From: Prevotella sp.
Lineage (GTDB): Bacteria; Bacteroidota; Bacteroidia; Bacteroidales; Bacteroidaceae
Direction: 5' to 3'
Assembly: GCA_017623655.1 (NCBI GenBank)
Contig: JAGAON010000009.1
Span: 62,001 to 126,000, forward strand
Length of the DNA stretch: 64,000 nucleotides
Shown in pieces: positions 17,902 through 27,097 of the stretch (its first letter is position 1; each line of letters opens with the position of its first letter). The notes beneath the pieces are model-generated. The model ran no database searches. It was not told the origin of the DNA and saw nothing but the letters and a program-made list of their open reading frames with translations. The position numbers were made by a program, and so were the translations under genes.

Positions 17902-20421
17902 ATGAAACATGAAATCCGACTTTCCTTATTTTGCCTTATAGGATTGGGATTTATGCCCGCACAGGCGCAGACGGCAACAGGCCACTCACTGTCAGACGGC
18001 AGGAAAGAGGAGGTCACCAATGTCGAGATTGAGAACATAACGGTGACTGCCCCGTGCGGCATAGCCCGCAAAACGCCCGTGGCCATGAGTAATGTGGATG
18101 CGACACACATAGACGAGAAGCTGGGAGGGCAGGAACTTCCGGAGATACTGAACCAGTCACCGGGCGTGTATGCCACCAAGGGCAGCGGCGGACGAGGGGA
18201 CTCCAAGCTGAATATGCGGGGATTCCAGAACTACAACGTGGCAGTAATGATGAACGGTGTGCCGGTAAACGACATGGAATGGGGCGGCATATATTGGAGT
18301 AATTGGGCTGGTTTGGGCGACGTTGTGCGGTACATACAGGCGCAGCGCGGACTCGGAGCGAGTAAAATCGCCGCGCCATCAGTAGGCGGCACGGTAAACA
18401 TCGTCACCAAAACGACAGACCAAGGGAAAGGCGGAAACGTGATGTACGGAATAGGCAACGACGGTTACAACACGCTATCCCTGATGCTTTCAACCGGAAT
18501 GCTACCCAAAGGGTGGAACATATCCGCCATGTTCACAAAGACATGGGGCGACGGATACATACAGGGCACGGACTTCACCAACTACACTTACTTCTTCTCC
18601 ATAAACAAGAAAATCAACGACAGGCACCTGTTGTCGCTGACAGGTCTGGGATGTCCTCAGTCACATTACCAGCGTTCACAATACGACGGGCTGAGCGTGG
18701 CGGGATGGCAGAAGGCGAAGAACTACATGAACGGCAAAAGCGAATACAGGTATAACCCCACATACGGATTCGGGAAAAACGGAGAAAGGAAAACGTCCGC
18801 ATACAATTTCTACCACAAGCCGCAGTTTTCGCTGAACCACCAATGGGACATTGACAGCAAGTCTTCGCTCAGTTCAGCCCTCTATCTGTCCGTGGGACAC
18901 GGCTATGGAAACAGCGGTCAGGGAGTGGACGCAGCCAATACGAACAATTGGTATGGCGCAAGCAACGGCGTACTGAACGAGACTTTCCGCCACAGTGACG
19001 GCACATACGCCTATGACAAGGTGCAGGAAAGAAACGAGCAAAGCACTGCCGGCTCACTGATGGTGATGGGACGAAGCTACAACAACCATGTTTGGTACGG
19101 ATTGTTATCCACATATACGCGCCGCCTCAGCAAAGACCTGAACGTTTACGGAGGCATAGACGTAAGGTCATACAAGGGCACCCACACAACGGAGATTTCC
19201 GATTTGTATAACGGCAAGTACTTCACTGACCTGCGATACAGAAGCACTGTCAACCCGGAACTGAACTCAAAGGCCAAGGATCCGAACTGGAAATACGAGA
19301 AATTGGGTGTGGGTGACATCGTGAACAGAGACTACGACAGCCACATAGAGCAACAGGGAGTGTTCGCGCAAATGGAGTATAGCAAGGACAACAGGCTCTC
19401 CGCATTCCTTTCCGGTACACTGTACAACTCCACATATTGGCGTTATGACCGCTTTTATTATGACGCCGCACACGCCGAATCGGAGTCCGTGAGCTTCATG
19501 AGCGGCAGTGTCAAGGGCGGGGCGAACTACAACTTCGACCACAATCACAACGTGTTTGCCAACATAGGCTTCATAAGTCGCGCGCCAATATTCTCCGGTG
19601 GCGTGTTCCTCATGTCGCAATCAAGCAACGTAATCAATAAGGACGCAGTGAACGAGAAGGCTTTTTCTGCGGAAATAGGTTACGGTTACCGCAACAATTG
19701 GCTCACGGCAAACCTCAATGCCTACTATACTCTGTGGAAAGACAAGACAACTTCCAAGGCAGGTTACATGAACAGCGGGACAGACTTGTTCACAATGAGT
19801 CTCGGAGGTGTAGATGCCAAGCACTTGGGAGTGGAGGTTGACGTGACGGCAAAGCCCGCTTCATGGGTGACAGTGAAAGGTATGCTGTCGCTCGGAAACT
19901 GGAAATGGGCGAGCGATGCCATGGCTTATTTCTACAATTCAGCCAACCAGCCGCTGGCAAATCTTACCACCGGGGCGGTCGCAAGCGGCGTGGGAGCAGA
20001 CGATCACTTGAAGTTTACACTGAAACAAGACGGTAATCATGTGGGCGGTTCGGCGCAAACGACAATGGCTTTCGGTTCTGACTTCAACGTAATGAAGAAC
20101 TGTTCCATTGGCGCCACATTCACTTACTTCGCGCGAAACTACGCTGATTTCGCCATGCCGACAAGCGGAACATCCACCGAACTGACCTTGAATGAACCGT
20201 GGAAGATACCCGCCGCGGGCCAGTTGGACCTCAATGCCAGATACAACTTCATGCTCGGCAACTGCAAAGCGTCACTGTATGCGAACGTACAGAACGTGTT
20301 TGACTACGAATACATACAGGAAGCATACTACGACGGCACCCATAACAACTGGGAAGACGCCTACCGTATCTTCTATTCTTACGGCCGAACATTCACCATG
20401 AAGCTGCGCGTAGAATTCTAA
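17902..20421 (+). CDS. TonB-dependent outer-membrane receptor
   Basis: 839 residues from the ATG at 17902, which opens a clean signal peptide (MKHEIRLSLFCLIGLGFMPAQAQ). The plug domain starts near residue 40 and includes a plug core with ELPEILNQSPGVYATKGSGG and NMRGFQNYNVAVMMNGVPVND. There is no N-terminal carboxypeptidase-like domain and no SusD partner, so it is not a SusC. Barrel strands rich in aromatic and Asn residues follow, ending in a terminal Phe (MKLRVEF). It heads a unit with a lipoprotein (34 bp) and a sensor kinase. The ligand is unknown, and iron/haem, cobalamin or a small sugar are all possible. Confidence 0.95.
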   Translation: MKHEIRLSLFCLIGLGFMPAQAQTATGHSLSDGRKEEVTNVEIENITVTAPCGIARKTPVAMSNVDATHIDEKLGGQELPEILNQSPGVYATKGSGGRGDSKLNMRGFQNYNVAVMMNGVPVNDMEWGGIYWSNWAGLGDVVRYIQAQRGLGASKIAAPSVGGTVNIVTKTTDQGKGGNVMYGIGNDGYNTLSLMLSTGMLPKGWNISAMFTKTWGDGYIQGTDFTNYTYFFSINKKINDRHLLSLTGLGCPQSHYQRSQYDGLSVAGWQKAKNYMNGKSEYRYNPTYGFGKNGERKTSAYNFYHKPQFSLNHQWDIDSKSSLSSALYLSVGHGYGNSGQGVDAANTNNWYGASNGVLNETFRHSDGTYAYDKVQERNEQSTAGSLMVMGRSYNNHVWYGLLSTYTRRLSKDLNVYGGIDVRSYKGTHTTEISDLYNGKYFTDLRYRSTVNPELNSKAKDPNWKYEKLGVGDIVNRDYDSHIEQQGVFAQMEYSKDNRLSAFLSGTLYNSTYWRYDRFYYDAAHAESESVSFMSGSVKGGANYNFDHNHNVFANIGFISRAPIFSGGVFLMSQSSNVINKDAVNEKAFSAEIGYGYRNNWLTANLNAYYTLWKDKTTSKAGYMNSGTDLFTMSLGGVDAKHLGVEVDVTAKPASWVTVKGMLSLGNWKWASDAMAYFYNSANQPLANLTTGAVASGVGADDHLKFTLKQDGNHVGGSAQTTMAFGSDFNVMKNCSIGATFTYFARNYADFAMPTSGTSTELTLNEPWKIPAAGQLDLNARYNFMLGNCKASLYANVQNVFDYEYIQEAYYDGTHNNWEDAYRIFYSYGRTFTMKLRVEF

Positions 20422-20455
20422 TCCATCGGTATCAAGAACATAATACGAAACAAGT

Positions 20456-21730
20456 ATGAAGCTGACACCTTATATATATGTCGGAGCCGCACTGCTCGCA
20501 ACGGCGTCATGCGGTGACTTCAACGACAAACTTGACGGCTACTCGGAAGACGATTACAAGCCAAAAGACGTAAAAAACATAAAGTATGAGCTGACAAGCG
20601 ATGACTATACCAAGCTCTCCACACTGTCAGGAGACGACAAAATAAAGGCAAACCAATACCTGACAAGCGCTGAAGACGCCCATACCTACATCCCTCTGTG
20701 GCTGGCAGACACCTATCCGACAGCCGACAACGGCTCTACCGTAACCGTGACCTACAAGCAGTTGGGCGGCGAAAGCCACTATCTGGCACCGCTTAAGAAA
20801 GCGATTACATACACACTTGCCGCTGATGACGACGTGTCCGACATGGACGCACTGCTGAAAACAGTGAGACCGGAGGCTGAAAAGAATGACATCATACTGG
20901 TATGCACGGCTGACAACCTCAGCATGATGGCCTATCAGTACAGCAATGACACATGGAATGTGTTTACAAGCACAAGCACCGACATCACGGTATTGCCCCA
21001 ATCGGTTTACTCCGCATTGGGAAACACATTCGTGGAGAACGCTGACAACGTCATAACTACATACCTTAAAAACACATATCCGTACTCTTCCGACAGCGAT
21101 ACCAAGACAATCATATACTATTACAACAAGTATAAGGACATCGGCGCACGCCAATACACATTTGAAAGCGGCGCATGGAAACTCATGGCGCAATCGGAAA
21201 AGGTCGTGACAGAGGCGGTATCAGCGCCTTTTGTGCTCACGAACGGCACATGGAAGTATGATCCCAGCGTCACAATCACCCTGCCCCACATAAAGAGAGA
21301 CCCCGTAAGCACGATGTTCTATCAGGCGGCCACAGACTGGGTATGGAGCAATGTCGATGCACCGGCAGGCATTTCCAAGGGCAACGGCTATGTAAGCAAA
21401 TGGGGAAACAATGACTACTACACCGGCAGCAGTGCCTACAACAGCTGCGTGGATTGGTCTCCCGCCAACGCAAAGGCTCAAAACCCTGCGGCATTTGACG
21501 GCAAGTCAGACGAAGAAATAACGGCTTTCATGCAGGAAAACCTCATCAAAGTCTATGCGGAAGTGCTCAAGACACTATACCCCGAAACCAAAGCCGTGGA
21601 AGGAATAGACGTTATTTACACCGTCAACTTCACCGCCACCATGCCAAACGAAGTAAACTACACCATACAATACAAAGTCACCGGCGACGCAGTGTTCACT
21701 TACATAGAGAACTCAATGCGGCCATTGTAG
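20456..21730 (+). CDS. Surface-type lipoprotein in TonB receptor unit
   Basis: 424 residues with a lipoprotein signal ending in the lipobox LLATASC (Cys at residue 20), followed by an Asp-rich stretch that may direct surface export as in other Bacteroidetes. The mature part is rich in Thr, Tyr and Asp. It contains two regions of similar flavour (TYIPLWLADTYPTADNGSTV and YLKNTYPYSSDSDTKTIIYY), suggesting repeated beta domains. I do not recognise a family. By position it may be the ligand-binding partner of the receptor 34 bp upstream, taking the place that SusD has in sugar systems. That is inference only. Confidence 0.85.
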   Translation: MKLTPYIYVGAALLATASCGDFNDKLDGYSEDDYKPKDVKNIKYELTSDDYTKLSTLSGDDKIKANQYLTSAEDAHTYIPLWLADTYPTADNGSTVTVTYKQLGGESHYLAPLKKAITYTLAADDDVSDMDALLKTVRPEAEKNDIILVCTADNLSMMAYQYSNDTWNVFTSTSTDITVLPQSVYSALGNTFVENADNVITTYLKNTYPYSSDSDTKTIIYYYNKYKDIGARQYTFESGAWKLMAQSEKVVTEAVSAPFVLTNGTWKYDPSVTITLPHIKRDPVSTMFYQAATDWVWSNVDAPAGISKGNGYVSKWGNNDYYTGSSAYNSCVDWSPANAKAQNPAAFDGKSDEEITAFMQENLIKVYAEVLKTLYPETKAVEGIDVIYTVNFTATMPNEVNYTIQYKVTGDAVFTYIENSMRPL

Positions 21731-21773
21731 AAAAAGACAAACACCAAAACAAGCAAACAAGGTAACCACCGAT

Positions 21774-23738
21774 ATGCCAAGAATGAAATGGCTGCTCACT
21801 GTTATCCTCATTGCCTTGACAACAGTAGCACGAAGCAAGACTACGGAAAACAACACTGCGGAAGACAACTCCGTAGTGATAGTCTCTTCATACAATCCTG
21901 ATGTAAAGAATATAAGCGACAATTTATCCGCCTTTTACGAAGAATGCACAAAGCAGAGACTGTCCAACCCCATTGCCCTTGAAGACATCCATGCGCAGAA
22001 TCTGCCGGAATGTTTCACATGGAAAGAACGCTTGTGGAACATTCTCAGGAAATACTATGTTGGAGGCAAGAAGCCTGCCGCGATAGTATTACTGGGCAAC
22101 GAGGCCAACGCCGCCTTCTTCTCTACGGACAGGCGGGAGCTGAAAGCTACCCCGGTTATCGTGGGAATGGGTAGCGCCACATGCGTAAAACTGCCCGACA
22201 ACGACACTACCGACCTGAAACAGTGGAATCCCAAACCGTATAACCTTACCCGGGACTTCAAGGACTTCAACATTGTAGGCGGACGACTATACCACTATGA
22301 CATTAAAAAGAACATCGAACTGATAAACCGTTTCTACGCAAAGCGCGACACTTTGGTGTTTGTTTCCGACAACACCTTGGGCGGTGTCATCATGAAGGCA
22401 CGCTTCATGGAGCAGATGCAAGGCAACGGCAAGTACAAGATACAGTACATCGACGGCCGCCAGTTCACCTTCATGGACATCAACGAATACATGACCGGCC
22501 TTGGAAACGGTGCAGTAATGCTCTTAGGCACATGGCGGATAGACAGTACCAACCGCTTTCTTGTACGCAACACCACATACACCCTCAACGCTGTCAACCC
22601 ATACCTCCCCGCCTTCACATTGTCAGATGTGGGTATGGGACACTGGACGGCAGGCGGATTTTCGCCAGAATACCATATAATGGGCGGCTGGCTGGCAAAA
22701 GATGTCATCGGTTTTCTTAACACCGGGGTAAAGAAACTTCCCACACTCGTGCCCAACAAGTACATCTTCGACTTTGCAAAGATGAAGCAACTGGGACTGT
22801 CGCTTGACGATTTTCCACACAAATACGAAGTTGTCAACAAGCCCATCTCCCCGCTGGAAGAATACAAGACGACAATACTCAGCGTGCTCGGACTGATGAT
22901 AATACTCATCGGCTGCCTGCTGACATCTCTATATTTCCTGAAAAAGAGCAAGAAACTGCAAAAGGAACTGATAGCGCACGGTGAAGAGCTGGTACGCATG
23001 AAGGAGACAGCCGAGAAGGCCAAACAGGCGGCGGAAGATGCAAACATGATGAAATCAAGGTTCATTGCCGACATGAGTCACGAGATACGCACACCGCTAA
23101 ACGCCGTAATCGGTTTCGCGCAGGTACTGACAAGCACGGAATTAGAGACGAGTGAAGAAGAGAAAAAGGCCTTTGGAGAAATGATTATGCTGAACAGCGA
23201 GCTGCTTCTGAAACTCGTCAACGACATACTCGACATCTCCAAGATTGACGTCGGCAAGATGCAGTTCGACATACAGCCGACAGACATCGCCGACCTGTGC
23301 CATATAGCCGCCGTCTCCGCATCGGCAACACCCGTACCGGGAGTGGAGATTAAAGCAGAAACAACGGTGAAGGGTCTGATGATTGACACCGACAAAGACC
23401 GCCTTATGCAGGTGATGACAAACCTTCTGAGCAACGCCAAGAAGTTCACCGAAGCGGGCAGCATCACCATCGGCGTGGAGGCGGACAGTGAAAAGGACAT
23501 TGTCATCGTCAGCGTTGCCGACACCGGCTGCGGCATACCGGCAGAAAGCGCGGAGACAGTGTTTGAACGCTTCAAGAAACTGGACGCATTCAAACAGGGC
23601 ACAGGCCTCGGACTGGCAATAACACGCTCCATAGTGGAACAGCTCGGAGGCAGGATATGGCTGGACACCGGTTACACAGGCGGAGCGAGGTTCGTCTTCA
23701 CCCACCCCATTCATCACAAGAAAGCGGAAACGGCATAA
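21774..23738 (+). CDS. Membrane sensor histidine kinase with substrate-binding-like sensor
   Basis: 654 residues. A signal/anchor helix (about residues 4-20) is followed by some 335 periplasmic residues that read like an ABC-type substrate-binding fold (VIVSSYNPDVKNIS, AAIVLLGNEANAAFF, LVFVSDNTLGG). The membrane helix near residues 368-390 leads to a coiled coil and the kinase core: SHEIRTPLNAVIGF with phospho-acceptor His436, NLLSNAKKFT (N box), DTGCGIP (G1) and GTGLGLAI (G2). No receiver domain is attached and no response regulator gene is adjacent. Position 43 bp after the lipoprotein suggests it senses the same ligand the receptor imports. Confidence 0.93.
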   Translation: MPRMKWLLTVILIALTTVARSKTTENNTAEDNSVVIVSSYNPDVKNISDNLSAFYEECTKQRLSNPIALEDIHAQNLPECFTWKERLWNILRKYYVGGKKPAAIVLLGNEANAAFFSTDRRELKATPVIVGMGSATCVKLPDNDTTDLKQWNPKPYNLTRDFKDFNIVGGRLYHYDIKKNIELINRFYAKRDTLVFVSDNTLGGVIMKARFMEQMQGNGKYKIQYIDGRQFTFMDINEYMTGLGNGAVMLLGTWRIDSTNRFLVRNTTYTLNAVNPYLPAFTLSDVGMGHWTAGGFSPEYHIMGGWLAKDVIGFLNTGVKKLPTLVPNKYIFDFAKMKQLGLSLDDFPHKYEVVNKPISPLEEYKTTILSVLGLMIILIGCLLTSLYFLKKSKKLQKELIAHGEELVRMKETAEKAKQAAEDANMMKSRFIADMSHEIRTPLNAVIGFAQVLTSTELETSEEEKKAFGEMIMLNSELLLKLVNDILDISKIDVGKMQFDIQPTDIADLCHIAAVSASATPVPGVEIKAETTVKGLMIDTDKDRLMQVMTNLLSNAKKFTEAGSITIGVEADSEKDIVIVSVADTGCGIPAESAETVFERFKKLDAFKQGTGLGLAITRSIVEQLGGRIWLDTGYTGGARFVFTHPIHHKKAETA

Positions 23739-23798
23739 ATCATCCACATTCCCGACCGACATACCGGACAACCGCATTGCCCGCACATAACGACACAC

Positions 23799-23838
23799 AA
23801 AAGGACAGGCCGCCCACCAAGCGGGCCTGTCCTTTTTT
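23799..23838 (+). terminator. Terminator after the sensor kinase gene
   Basis: AAAAGGACAGGC (23799-23810) pairs with GCCTGTCCTTTT, followed by further T residues to 23838. The stem is strong and the A and T tracts on both sides make it usable from both strands, which fits its place between convergent genes. Confidence 0.88.
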
Positions 23839-23947
23839 ATGTTTCGCCCCATGAACCGTCCGGGATTATACCCATCCTAATGCTGAGCCGTACTTATGAA
23901 ACTGAAAAATTGCTGCCACCCGCTATCCTATCCCCCTACCCTGCAAC

Positions 23948-25129
23948 CTAAAAACTCACCGTTACCTCCGCCACAACCTTGTCCTTCTCGCTCTCCTTTG
24001 CACCTCCGTGCGGATACCAGTACCTCTCATAGTTCAGGCGTATGTCCGTGGGGAAATAAGGATTACGCACCGCAAAGGTCAGTCCGAGCGTCATGCGGTG
24101 GCGTTGGTAGTCGCTGATCGCGAGGCGGCCGGTCACGTTTCCCGCATCATCCTTGGTGAAACCCGCCTTGCCGTCAGAGTGATCATCCATGTAGTCGTAC
24201 CTCGCCTGACAGGCAACGCTTTGGAAAAACGTCCTGTTTCCCTTCAAAGGCATACGGTAAAGAGCCATGGCATTGACGGCATTGCAGGCGTCGAAGGCGT
24301 TGTCCATATACGTTTTGCGCAGGTATTCCGCCTCTATATGCAGGCCGCCGGCCTCATAGTACGTTCCGAAATCCAGCGAAGTGTATTTCGCCTGACGGTT
24401 GGCGATGGCGGTATGCTGCACCGACGGCACTACGGCAAGCCCCTCCACGGGAAACCATTGCAGGCGTGCGGAATAGCTGACGGCCTTGCTCCACGCCGTC
24501 TTCTGGTTGTCAAGGTTTGAGCCGTTGAACATTCCCGCATCCAGAACGGCCACCGGCCGTGCGCCGTCTCCTGCCCCATTAAAGGTGTAACCCACCTGCA
24601 AACCCACGTCACGCATATCTCCCACCTGCTTGGCTATGAAGCTTCTGTTGGCGAAATACTGCGCCGACGGATTGCGGTGAGCGTCTATGGAGAACGGCAT
24701 ACGCTGCTGGCCGATGCTCACGCGCAACGTCTTCCACGGCGTAACACGCACCCATGCGTCCTTCATCTTTATCTGACTCTCGTCGCACAAATCCACTTCC
24801 AGCTTGTATTCCGACCTCAACGGCAGCGCACCGCTTACACTCAGGCGTGCGTTGCGCACCTCAAAGCGTGACGCTTCCATCTCCGGCTGATACTCATATT
24901 TACCGCGCAGGATACCGTGAAGCTGCGGCATATACTTGCCTTTGGTCTCCGTCTTGGCCTGTTTCCCGTCAGTTTCGCGCATCTTCTCACGCATTTCACG
25001 GTTCTGCCGTTCCAGCATCGCCACACGTTCTTCCAGAGTCTGCGCCGCTACGGATATTCCTATACTCATCATAACCGCCACGCACAGCCATCTGCCGCAA
25101 CCTGTCTGTCTTGTCGTTTCATTCTTCAT
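23948..25129 (-). CDS. Phosphate-selective porin O/P-type protein
   Basis: 393 residues from ATG 25129. A longer frame to 25162 begins at about the expected transcript start and is disfavoured. The signal peptide ends in VAAQ. A coiled coil follows (LEERVAMLERQNREMREKM), as in trimeric OprP-type porins, then a barrel with the family pattern (KLEVDLCDESQIKMKDAWVR, SIGQQRMPFS, FANRSFIAKQ). The C-terminus ends in Phe. The class forms trimeric anion-preferring pores, classically for phosphate. A TACCTTTG box at 25174-25167 lies upstream. No phosphate-uptake gene is nearby. Confidence 0.9.
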   Translation of the reverse strand: MKNETTRQTGCGRWLCVAVMMSIGISVAAQTLEERVAMLERQNREMREKMRETDGKQAKTETKGKYMPQLHGILRGKYEYQPEMEASRFEVRNARLSVSGALPLRSEYKLEVDLCDESQIKMKDAWVRVTPWKTLRVSIGQQRMPFSIDAHRNPSAQYFANRSFIAKQVGDMRDVGLQVGYTFNGAGDGARPVAVLDAGMFNGSNLDNQKTAWSKAVSYSARLQWFPVEGLAVVPSVQHTAIANRQAKYTSLDFGTYYEAGGLHIEAEYLRKTYMDNAFDACNAVNAMALYRMPLKGNRTFFQSVACQARYDYMDDHSDGKAGFTKDDAGNVTGRLAISDYQRHRMTLGLTFAVRNPYFPTDIRLNYERYWYPHGGAKESEKDKVVAEVTVSF

Positions 25130-25166
25130 ATCGCCTTTATTGTCTCTTTTTGTTATTTTCACGGTG

Positions 25167-25174
25167 CAAAGGTA
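25167..25174 (-). promoter_or_regulatory. -7 box of the porin gene
   Basis: Minus-strand TACCTTTG. No good -33 TTG was found. It supports the start at 25129 over 25162. Confidence 0.55.
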
Positions 25175-25252
25175 CGGCGGCGATATTAACCGAATATGAC
25201 GGTGTCATTACAAAAACATTACAAAAACAACGGCCATTCAAAATATTATGAC

Positions 25253-25260
25253 TATCTTTG
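25253..25260 (+). promoter_or_regulatory. -7 box upstream of ndk
   Basis: TATCTTTG on the plus strand, about 115 bp before the ndk ATG. The leader contains a small inverted repeat (GCAAGC at about 25291-25296 and GCTTGC at about 25310-25315). No -33 TTG at the usual distance. Confidence 0.45.
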
Positions 25261-25375
25261 CATACGACAAGCTACACTCGGCAATTTGAAAGCAAGCATT
25301 CATTGCACTCGCTTGCATTGTCCTTGCAACACCTATATGATTCACTATTATTTACACTTAAACATTCCTTGACTT

Positions 25376-25849
25376 ATGAAACAGACGGAAAAGACACTGG
25401 TGCTGCTCAAGCCTTGCACCGTAAAACGTAACCTGATAGGCGAGATTATCTCCATATTCGAGAAGAAAGGGCTTCGCGTCGTCGGGCTGAAAATGATGCA
25501 ACTCACGGACGAGATACTCTCCGTACACTACTCCCATCTTGCCGACAAGCCATTCTTCCAGCGCATCAAAGACTCCATGATGGCCACTCCCGTAGTGGCG
25601 ATATGCCTTGAAGGGGTCAGCGCGGTGGATGTAGTGCGCACCATTACCGGCCCTACCAACGGGCGGACCAACTGTGTGCCCGGCACCATCCGCGGTATGT
25701 ACAGCAACAGTTATCAGGAGAACATCGTTCATGCGAGTGACTCTCTGGAGAACGCGGCGATAGAGTTGAAGCGTTTTTTCAACGACAACGAAATCTTCGA
25801 GTTCCCTCGTGAGCTATTCGAAGTGTTCTACGCAAGCGACGAGTTCTAA
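25376..25849 (+). CDS. ndk: Nucleoside diphosphate kinase
   Basis: 157 residues. The N-terminal KTLVLLKPCTVKRNLIGEI fits the conserved KPD.V.R region with Cys-Thr in place of Asp-Gly. The catalytic stretch is NIVHASDS with phospho-accepting His119, and the nucleotide-binding GTIRG precedes it. It transfers gamma phosphate from ATP to other nucleoside diphosphates and balances NTP pools. The gene is monocistronic with a strong hairpin 20 bp after the stop. Confidence 0.97.
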   Translation: MKQTEKTLVLLKPCTVKRNLIGEIISIFEKKGLRVVGLKMMQLTDEILSVHYSHLADKPFFQRIKDSMMATPVVAICLEGVSAVDVVRTITGPTNGRTNCVPGTIRGMYSNSYQENIVHASDSLENAAIELKRFFNDNEIFEFPRELFEVFYASDEF

Positions 25850-25869
25850 TATATAATAGTATAAAAAGG

Positions 25870-25913
25870 CAAGCCACCGCCTGAGTCTCAATGCACTCAG
25901 GCGGTGGCTTGCG
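25870..25913. terminator. Long hairpin between ndk and the toxin gene
   Basis: A perfect 17-bp stem, CAAGCCACCGCCTGAGT (25870-25886) with its inverse at 25895-25911, and an 8-base loop. It lies between the convergent ndk and toxin genes with A and T tracts at the edges. Probably a bidirectional terminator. Confidence 0.8.
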
Positions 25914-25916
25914 TTG

Positions 25917-26225
25917 TTACAGATTCCTTACAAGGTTCTTAACGGAACGGCGCGTGTCCCAGATATTGGCTATATAAACCGTCTCTTCATGTATAAAATA
26001 AATAAGTTTGAACGGTCTTGAAAGTACAATACGGCGATATTCAAAGGTTCTGTTAGCAGCCAAAGGCTCTTTCTGCCCTATATATGGATTCTCTTCCAAC
26101 AGCTTCTTTGCACGTTTCAAATCATTATTCAATTGCCGCAGCAACGCTTTTGAATAGAAATCGGCAGAACAGACGAAATATCTTTCCATCGTTCTGTTTG
26201 CTTCTTCCGTCCATTTTACTCGCAT
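25917..26225 (-). CDS. RelE/ParE-superfamily toxin
   Basis: 102 residues starting at ATG 26225. A GTG two codons earlier is less likely. The fold pattern is typical: a first strand (MRVKWTEEANRTMERYF), a helical hairpin with LKRAKKLLEENPYIGQKEP, then YRRIVLSRPFKLIYFIHEETVYIANIWDTRRS, with the R-x-x-x-x-x-x-K-L-I-Y core and late Asp-Thr-Arg-Arg of the family. It could cleave ribosome-bound mRNA (RelE) or poison gyrase (ParE), and the sequence does not settle which. Its start overlaps the antitoxin stop by 10 bp, so the two are translationally coupled. Confidence 0.88.
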   Translation of the reverse strand: MRVKWTEEANRTMERYFVCSADFYSKALLRQLNNDLKRAKKLLEENPYIGQKEPLAANRTFEYRRIVLSRPFKLIYFIHEETVYIANIWDTRRSVKNLVRNL

Positions 26226-26500
26226 AGCCACGGGTACTTCTTCTCATAATAATCATGAACATCCTCTGCCGCCATAACGTTGCCAGCCATAACATCCTGT
26301 TCCGCCCTCGACAGACTGTAAGCGATTTCACTTGCGTCGATAGGCGGCAGACAGCCGTCTGTCACTGCTTCGCCACCCTTATCCAATCCCAAGATGTGGC
26401 GAAGTTGACTTTTCACCTTGACTAACAATTCCGGATTATCAATGGCAAAGATTGCCTTTGCCAAAGAAATCTTCTCTGAATCCATAGCTGCTGTTGTCAT
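26216..26500 (-). CDS. Antitoxin partner of the RelE/ParE toxin
   Basis: 94 residues, first gene of the pair, ATG at 26500. The N-terminal half contains ISLAKAIFAIDNPELLVKVKSQL, a helical segment common to Bacteroidetes ParE-linked antitoxins, and the acidic C-terminus (AAEDVHDYYEKKYPWLCE) is suited to wrap the basic toxin. No ribbon-helix-helix or helix-turn-helix is obvious. Upstream lies a full promoter whose -33 region falls inside a perfect 12-bp palindrome (26551-26562), a likely autoregulatory operator. Confidence 0.82.
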   Translation of the reverse strand: MTTAAMDSEKISLAKAIFAIDNPELLVKVKSQLRHILGLDKGGEAVTDGCLPPIDASEIAYSLSRAEQDVMAGNVMAAEDVHDYYEKKYPWLCE

Positions 26501-26531
26501 AATCAGAAACCCTTTCTTTTTTCGTTCACTG

Positions 26532-26562
26532 CAAAATTACATCTTTATTTTTGTATATACAA
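26532..26562 (-). promoter_or_regulatory. Toxin-antitoxin promoter with palindromic operator
   Basis: Minus-strand TTG (26562-26560), 20 bp, TAATTTTG (26539-26532). The -33 element is part of the perfect palindrome TTGTATATACAA at 26551-26562. The placement fits binding of antitoxin or toxin-antitoxin complex to shut off transcription. Confidence 0.72.
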
Positions 26563-26804
26563 ATTTTTCCGTCATTATTTACATCCGGGAAAAACGCCGA
26601 GAATGAAGACGCCTACCTGTTCCCTTATTTACATAATGACAGGAAAACGGCACATTGACATGACATTCCGGTTTTGAAAAACTGCCGCTCTGAAATTGAT
26701 TTTAGAAAGATTGCCGGAGTGAAGAGGTGCTTTTCCACCAACAAAAACAGACATTCGGGCATTAATAACAGGCATATTCCACAGGCAGAAGCACTATTAC
26801 GCTT

Positions 26805-26892
26805 ATGAAAAGGCAACGGTGACAATGCAAAACGGTGCCGATAACAACGTAAACAGGTGCTGATCACAATGTAAAAGGGTGCCTTTTACTTT
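26805..26892. repeat. Family A element, copy 3 (partly degraded)
   Basis: 22-bp steps start at 26805 (weak), 26827, 26849 and 26871. The last three have GGTG-type centres (for example AACAGGTGCTGATCAC). Confidence 0.75.
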
Positions 26893-27097
26893 CCCAAAAA
26901 CGACCTTTCGCACCACAAAAGCGTTATCACGCTGATTTACAAAGCGTTGCACAGAACGCACGAGAATCGCGTATTTGGGAACGATATACGGTTTCATTGT
27001 CTGCAACGCCGTATTTTTGGGGTCGTAAAAAGACAATGTGTCAGCAAACAAAGGGAAATGGTGACACTTGCGCAAAGCGCTCCTCCATGTGCGGGGA

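Noticed and set aside
23948-25129. Porin taken as part of a phosphate regulon
   Set aside because: No pho box or phosphate transport gene is visible nearby. Only the porin family supports it.
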